Shown: in pieces, positions 14,673-17,788 of the stretch | Numbering within the stretch: the stretch's first letter is position 1 | How the letters are laid out: each line of letters starts with the position of its first letter | Origin: CAYXDO01 sp964463485 | Lineage (GTDB): Bacteria > Myxococcota > Kuafuiibacteriia > Kuafuiibacteriales > Kuafuiibacteriaceae | Direction: 5' to 3' | Assembly (NCBI GenBank): GCA_964463485.1 | Contig: CAYXDO010000205.1 | Span: forward strand, 1 to 17,788 | DNA length: 17,788 nt | Translations under genes and position numbers: made by a program | The notes under the pieces: generated by a model | The model's input: only the letters and a program-made list of their open reading frames with translations | What the model was told of the DNA's origin: nothing | The model's database searches: none

Positions 14673-15710
14673 ATGGCCGTAGTCTCGCGAGCCGACTCGC
14701 TGGTTCGCGGGCCCCGTCGAAGCTCTCCTTTCGTGGTCGCGACCGTGCTGCTCCTCGCGATCTCGTTCGCCACGCCGCTCGCGCTCTCGATGGGCTCGGT
14801 CGACATCGGGCTCGTCGCGGCGGCTCGGGCGCTCGTCTCCACCAGCGTCGACTCGAACGTGACGATCGTCCGGGAGCTTCGCTTGCCGCGCGTCCTCTTG
14901 GCGCTCTTGGTCGGGGGCGCGCTCGCCACGGCGGGCACGACGCTTCAAGCGGTGATGAAGAGCCCGCTCGCCGACCCCTACGTGCTCGGGATCTCATCCG
15001 GCTCCGGAGTCGGAGCGGCGATCGCGATGGCGCTCGGTCAAAGCGGCGTCCTCGGCGCGTTGCTGGCGTTCGCGACCGGCCTCGGGAGTGCGCTCGCGGT
15101 GCTCACCTTGAGCCGCGTCGGGGGCCGCGTCGCTCCGCTGCGCCTCTTGCTCGCCGGGATCGCGTGGAGCTCTCTCGCCTCGAGCGTCACCGCGTTCTTG
15201 CTCTTCCTGACGCCGCACGCCGAAGAGGTGCGCGCGGTCTTTTTCTACCTTCTGGGAGGCCTCTCCGCGGCGGGCTGGCGGGATGTGACCCTCGCCGCGA
15301 TCGCTTCCGCCGCCGGCCTGGCGATCGCCTGGGTGACCTGGCGCTGGCAAAACCTGCTCTCCTTCGGCGACGAGCCCGCCGCGGCCCTGGGGCTCGAACC
15401 CACGCGCGCGCGCGTGCTGCTCGTGGTCGCGGCGAGCCTCGTGACCGGGGCGGTCGTGTCGACCGTCGGTGCGATCGGCTTCGTCGGGCTGATCGTGCCT
15501 CACGTGGTCAGGGCCTTCGTCGGACCGGATCACAAGCGGACCGTGCCGCTCGGCTTCCTCGCCGGCGCGCTCCTGCTGCTCTGCATGGACACACTCTCGC
15601 GCACGCTGTTGGCGCCCCGAGAGATCCCCGTCGGCGTGCTCACGGGTCTCCTCGGAGCTCCGTTCTTTCTCTCTCTCCTGGCCAGGGGCCGGATCGGCGG
15701 CTCCGCGTGA
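14673..15710 (+). CDS. FecCD-family ABC transporter permease (iron-siderophore, B12 or heme type)
   Basis: The 345-residue protein has about nine or ten hydrophobic helices starting near residue 20 and shows the family signatures: RELRLPRVLLALLVGGALATAG near the start, QAVMKSPLADPYVLGISSGSGVGAA, SFGDEPAAALGLEP and GAIGFVGLIVPHVVRAFVGPDHK near the end, as in BtuC, FhuB and FecD. It forms the inner-membrane channel that takes up a chelated metal or cobalamin. The ATG at 14673 has no clear ribosome site. The next gene, its ATPase, starts inside this gene's stop codon. No substrate-binding protein or TonB receptor is in the window, so the ligand cannot be named. Confidence 0.92.
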   Translation: MAVVSRADSLVRGPRRSSPFVVATVLLLAISFATPLALSMGSVDIGLVAAARALVSTSVDSNVTIVRELRLPRVLLALLVGGALATAGTTLQAVMKSPLADPYVLGISSGSGVGAAIAMALGQSGVLGALLAFATGLGSALAVLTLSRVGGRVAPLRLLLAGIAWSSLASSVTAFLLFLTPHAEEVRAVFFYLLGGLSAAGWRDVTLAAIASAAGLAIAWVTWRWQNLLSFGDEPAAALGLEPTRARVLLVVAASLVTGAVVSTVGAIGFVGLIVPHVVRAFVGPDHKRTVPLGFLAGALLLLCMDTLSRTLLAPREIPVGVLTGLLGAPFFLSLLARGRIGGSA

Positions 15711-16498
15711 CCGCCGTGAGCGCCATCCAGGCCGAGGGACTCAGCGTGATGATCGGCCGCGCGCCCATCGTCTCGAGCCTCACCTTTTCCGTGAACGAAG
15801 GATCGTTCGTCGCCGTCGTGGGTCCGAGCGGCGCGGGCAAGACCACCACGCTCCGCGCGATCGCCGGCCTCACCCCGCACGGTGGGTCGCTGCGCGTGTT
15901 CGGCGAGGAGGTTCAGAACGTCGACAAGAAGCGCCTCGCTCGCACGATCGCCGTGCTTCGTCAGGACGAGTCGATCGAGCTCGAGTTCACGGTGAGCGAG
16001 GTGGTCCACATGGGTCGCGCGCCGCATCACGGGCTCTTCGACCCCGACACCCAGGAGGACGCCGAGCTCGTGCGCAAGGCCCTAGCCCTCGCCCGCGCCG
16101 ACCACCTCGCCCCCCGCTCGTTCCTCTCGCTCTCGAGCGGAGAGCGCCAGCGTGTGCTCTTGGCCCGCGCGATCGCACAGTCTCCCAGGATCCTCCTCTT
16201 GGACGAGCCCACCAGTCACCTGGACGTCGGCCATCAGCTCGACGTGATCGACTCCATCAAGGCCCTCGGACTCACCGTGGTCGCCGCCCTGCACGATCTG
16301 AATGTCGCACTCACCTTCGCCGACGAGGCGCTCGTACTCTCCGAAGGTAGCCTCGTGGCGAGCGGCAGCGCCGCCAAGATCCTCGAACCCAAGACGCTCT
16401 CGAGGGTGTTCGGAGTCGAGGTCGAGCGCCTCGAAGCGCCGAGCGGTCGGAGCTTTCTCGCCTTCTCGAAGTTACGAGTGGGTTCGCGTCAGAGTTAG
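15707..16498 (+). CDS. ABC transporter ATP-binding protein, FecE/BtuD type
   Basis: The GTG at 15707 overlaps the permease stop (GTGA) and gives 263 residues; a second GTG at 15716 is also possible. Walker A is GPSGAGKTTT (39-48), the ABC signature LSSGERQR runs from 142, Walker B ends in DEP (Asp166, Glu167), and the switch histidine is His196 in ALHDLN. The spacing and the C-terminal SRVFGVEVERLEAPSGRSFLAF tail are those of the FecE/FhuC/BtuD group, so it powers the FecCD permease encoded upstream. It ends 20 bases from the convergent Uma2 gene. Confidence 0.93.
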   Translation: MTAVSAIQAEGLSVMIGRAPIVSSLTFSVNEGSFVAVVGPSGAGKTTTLRAIAGLTPHGGSLRVFGEEVQNVDKKRLARTIAVLRQDESIELEFTVSEVVHMGRAPHHGLFDPDTQEDAELVRKALALARADHLAPRSFLSLSSGERQRVLLARAIAQSPRILLLDEPTSHLDVGHQLDVIDSIKALGLTVVAALHDLNVALTFADEALVLSEGSLVASGSAAKILEPKTLSRVFGVEVERLEAPSGRSFLAFSKLRVGSRQS

Positions 16499-16518
16499 AG
16501 TCGCCTGCCGACGAAATT

Positions 16519-17274
16519 CTACGGCTTCGCACCTACGGTCTGCTTGAGGGTCTCGAGCCACTCGAGAAGCGCAGGCGCCCTCGAGCGAGAAAGCCGCTCG
16601 AGCTCCTCCGCGCTCGGCTCCGCAAGAAACACTCGCACGGCGGTTCGGAGCCCCTCCTCTCGACCCTCTTCTCGACCCTCTTCTCGACCCCTCTCTTCGA
16701 CCGACGCGAGGCTGCCGTAGCCGTGCTTCTCGAGAAGATTGCGGAGGATGACTTCGTCTGCGACGCTTCGGTCGTAGAGCGCCTCGACGGGTATGGGATT
16801 CTTGAGAACCCCAGGCGCGTGCAGCAGGTCTCCGGGTGTGAACAGCTCGACCCCGCTCGACGAGAAGACCTCGACACGACGGGGACCGAGCAATCGAACT
16901 ACCCAAACCCACCGCGTGCCCCGAGCGAGGAGCAAGCCGATCTTCTCCTGGAGCTTCTCTTCGTCGTGGCCCCGACTCGCGTATTCGACCGCAAGCGGCG
17001 GCGCTCCGGAGATCCACCCAACCCGCGCCGGGACGTTCCCGACGGCGAGGTCAGGCGCACGTACGTTCGTGTCGTCCAGCTGATAGCCGGGATCCACGCC
17101 CGTTTCTTCGGCGTCAGGGTCGCTGCCCAAAGTCGCGGCCCCCACGGAAATCGCCGACGCGCCGTCGCCGCCGGTCGTCGCGCGATATTCCAAGTAGCCA
17201 TCGATCAGATCCGCCCGCGTCTCCTCGGGCGCCGTGGAGGCGTCATAGGGACCTCGAGCGTGCGCGTACGACAT
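16519..17274 (-). CDS. Uma2-family (DUF820) restriction-endonuclease-fold protein
   Basis: The ATG at 17274 gives 251 residues. NVRAPDLAVGNVP, then PPLAVEYASRGHDEEKLQEKIGLLLARGTRWVWVV, matches the PD-(D/E)XK-like core of Uma2 proteins: the Asp of PDLAV, the Glu of VEYAS and the Lys of EKI/EEK in the following helix are candidate active-site residues. The position of the last one differs from the simple ExK spacing, so activity is unproven. After the core comes a charged helix with EEGREEGREEG, as often seen in these proteins, and a C-terminal helical part. Uma2 proteins are abundant paralogues in cyanobacteria and some myxobacteria; their function is unknown. The gene converges on the ABC ATPase with a 20-base gap. 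Confidence 0.85.
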   Translation of the reverse strand: MSYAHARGPYDASTAPEETRADLIDGYLEYRATTGGDGASAISVGAATLGSDPDAEETGVDPGYQLDDTNVRAPDLAVGNVPARVGWISGAPPLAVEYASRGHDEEKLQEKIGLLLARGTRWVWVVRLLGPRRVEVFSSSGVELFTPGDLLHAPGVLKNPIPVEALYDRSVADEVILRNLLEKHGYGSLASVEERGREEGREEGREEGLRTAVRVFLAEPSAEELERLSRSRAPALLEWLETLKQTVGAKP

Positions 17275-17719
17275 GACGAGAGCATACCGCGGTTCTGGGT
17301 CCCGCCAAATCCCCGGTTTTCATGTCGCGGACGATCTCGTGCCCGCAGCGACCCAAGAGGGATCCCGGCTCCAGCTCGGCCGGAATCGCTCCTCGCACGC
17401 GGCCAAGGCGAGAGCGAGCCAATTGCGCAAACGTCGCGCGCCACGAGCGGGCGCGCACTCATGGGTCTCGCCGAAGGAGTCGAACGCCGAGCCAAGAGAC
17501 GCCGATTCTCTCGCTGACCTCCGGAGCCGTCCTCGACTTGGCCTCGATGAAGGGTGCCCGGAGGTCGCAGATGCGCACGTCCATGGCGTGTGGTTGCACG
17601 CCTGCCAAAGACGGTCAGCGCCTGCGTCGCGTCGGGAGCCTCTCGTAGGTGCACGCCTCGCAGGAGTACTCATCACGTCGTATCGAATAGCCATCCCTGC
17701 TCAAGGAGTGACGGAAGGT
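17275..17719. other. Region without a confident gene
   Basis: About 450 bases lie between the Uma2 start and the hairpin near the right edge. Several frames stay open on both strands, the longest on the minus strand at 17320-17694 (124 codons), but their translations are Arg/Ser/Ala-rich without recognisable motifs, and none has a good ribosome site. A short minus-strand frame starting with MDVRICDLRAPF near 17583 looks more protein-like but stops after about 41 codons. I cannot tell a decayed gene from non-coding DNA here. Confidence 0.5.
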
Positions 17720-17752
17720 TCGGGGCGGTCGAAGTTTGAACGACCGCCCCGA
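17720..17752 (-). terminator. Strong 12-bp hairpin near the right edge
   Basis: TCGGGGCGGTCG (17720-17731) and CGACCGCCCCGA (17741-17752) pair perfectly around a 9-base loop (AAGTTTGAA). On the minus strand it begins five bases after a possible stop codon (17758-17760), as expected for a terminator. There is no T-run, so it may act with other factors. Confidence 0.5.
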
Positions 17753-17757
17753 GCCCA

Positions 17758-17788
17758 TCACCTGACCGGGTTCAGCAAGCGATACGTC
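17758..17788 (-). CDS. Possible C-terminal end of a gene entering from the right (partial)
   Basis: Read on the minus strand, the last bases give TYRLLNPVR followed by TGA (17758-17760). The hairpin just beyond would be its terminator. Nine codons are far too few to identify a protein, and the call rests mainly on the hairpin position. Confidence 0.25.
   Translation of the reverse strand, partial: TYRLLNPVR

Noticed and set aside
17320..17694. Minus-strand 124-codon frame, considered as a transposase remnant
   Set aside because: No catalytic or zinc-binding motif could be aligned with confidence and no terminal inverted repeats flank it.

Overview
The window is GC-rich, tightly packed bacterial DNA. 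Long proline-rich PilZ/DUF4388 signalling proteins, cyclic-nucleotide-domain proteins, paired ArsA/Get3-like ATPases, an E. coli-type NADP isocitrate dehydrogenase, and many short GC-rich repeats (CGTGCTC, CGTGCCC) between genes together suggest a myxobacterium, possibly of the Polyangiales type. This placement is inference from gene content and style. There is no rRNA gene or other marker that would settle it.

Layout. Bases 1-376 hold no gene, only direct and tandem repeats. A very large minus-strand gene (377-4273) encodes a multidomain PilZ-like / proline-rich / DUF4388 / J-like protein. Diverging from it, a plus-strand run (4518-10058) carries a DUF971 zinc protein, a small protein with a GspE-N-like end, a TPR plus double cyclic-nucleotide-binding protein, a membrane-anchored alpha/beta hydrolase (lipase-like), and two adjacent, different ArsA/Get3-family ATPases. 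The hydrolase and both ATPases are joined by start/stop overlaps (7883-7887 and 8913-8916), so these three are very likely co-translated. A convergent gap (10059-10518) is filled with CGTGCTC-type tandem and inverted repeats. Then come a minus-strand SAM methyltransferase (10519-11223), isocitrate dehydrogenase (11319-12638) and a PH-like hypothetical gene with 21-bp coding repeats (12748-13869).

Bases about 13880-14605 form a repeat-rich cassette around a minus-strand four-helix-bundle gene (S23 / rRNA intervening-sequence-protein family, related in fold to the Avd protein of diversity-generating retroelements). A 16-bp direct repeat brackets it and inverted repeats lie inside it. A FecCD-type permease and its ATPase follow (14673-16498, overlapping), with no substrate-binding protein in view. 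They converge on a Uma2-family (DUF820) nuclease-like gene (16519-17274). The right edge has no convincing gene until a strong 12-bp hairpin (17720-17752), which may end a minus-strand gene entering from the right.

Most genes here are recognisable chromosomal genes. The most unusual parts are the four-helix-bundle repeat cassette together with its gene-less counterpart at 10059-10518, the asymmetric ArsA pair linked to a lipase, and the large PilZ/DUF4388 protein whose J-like domain has lost its HPD motif.
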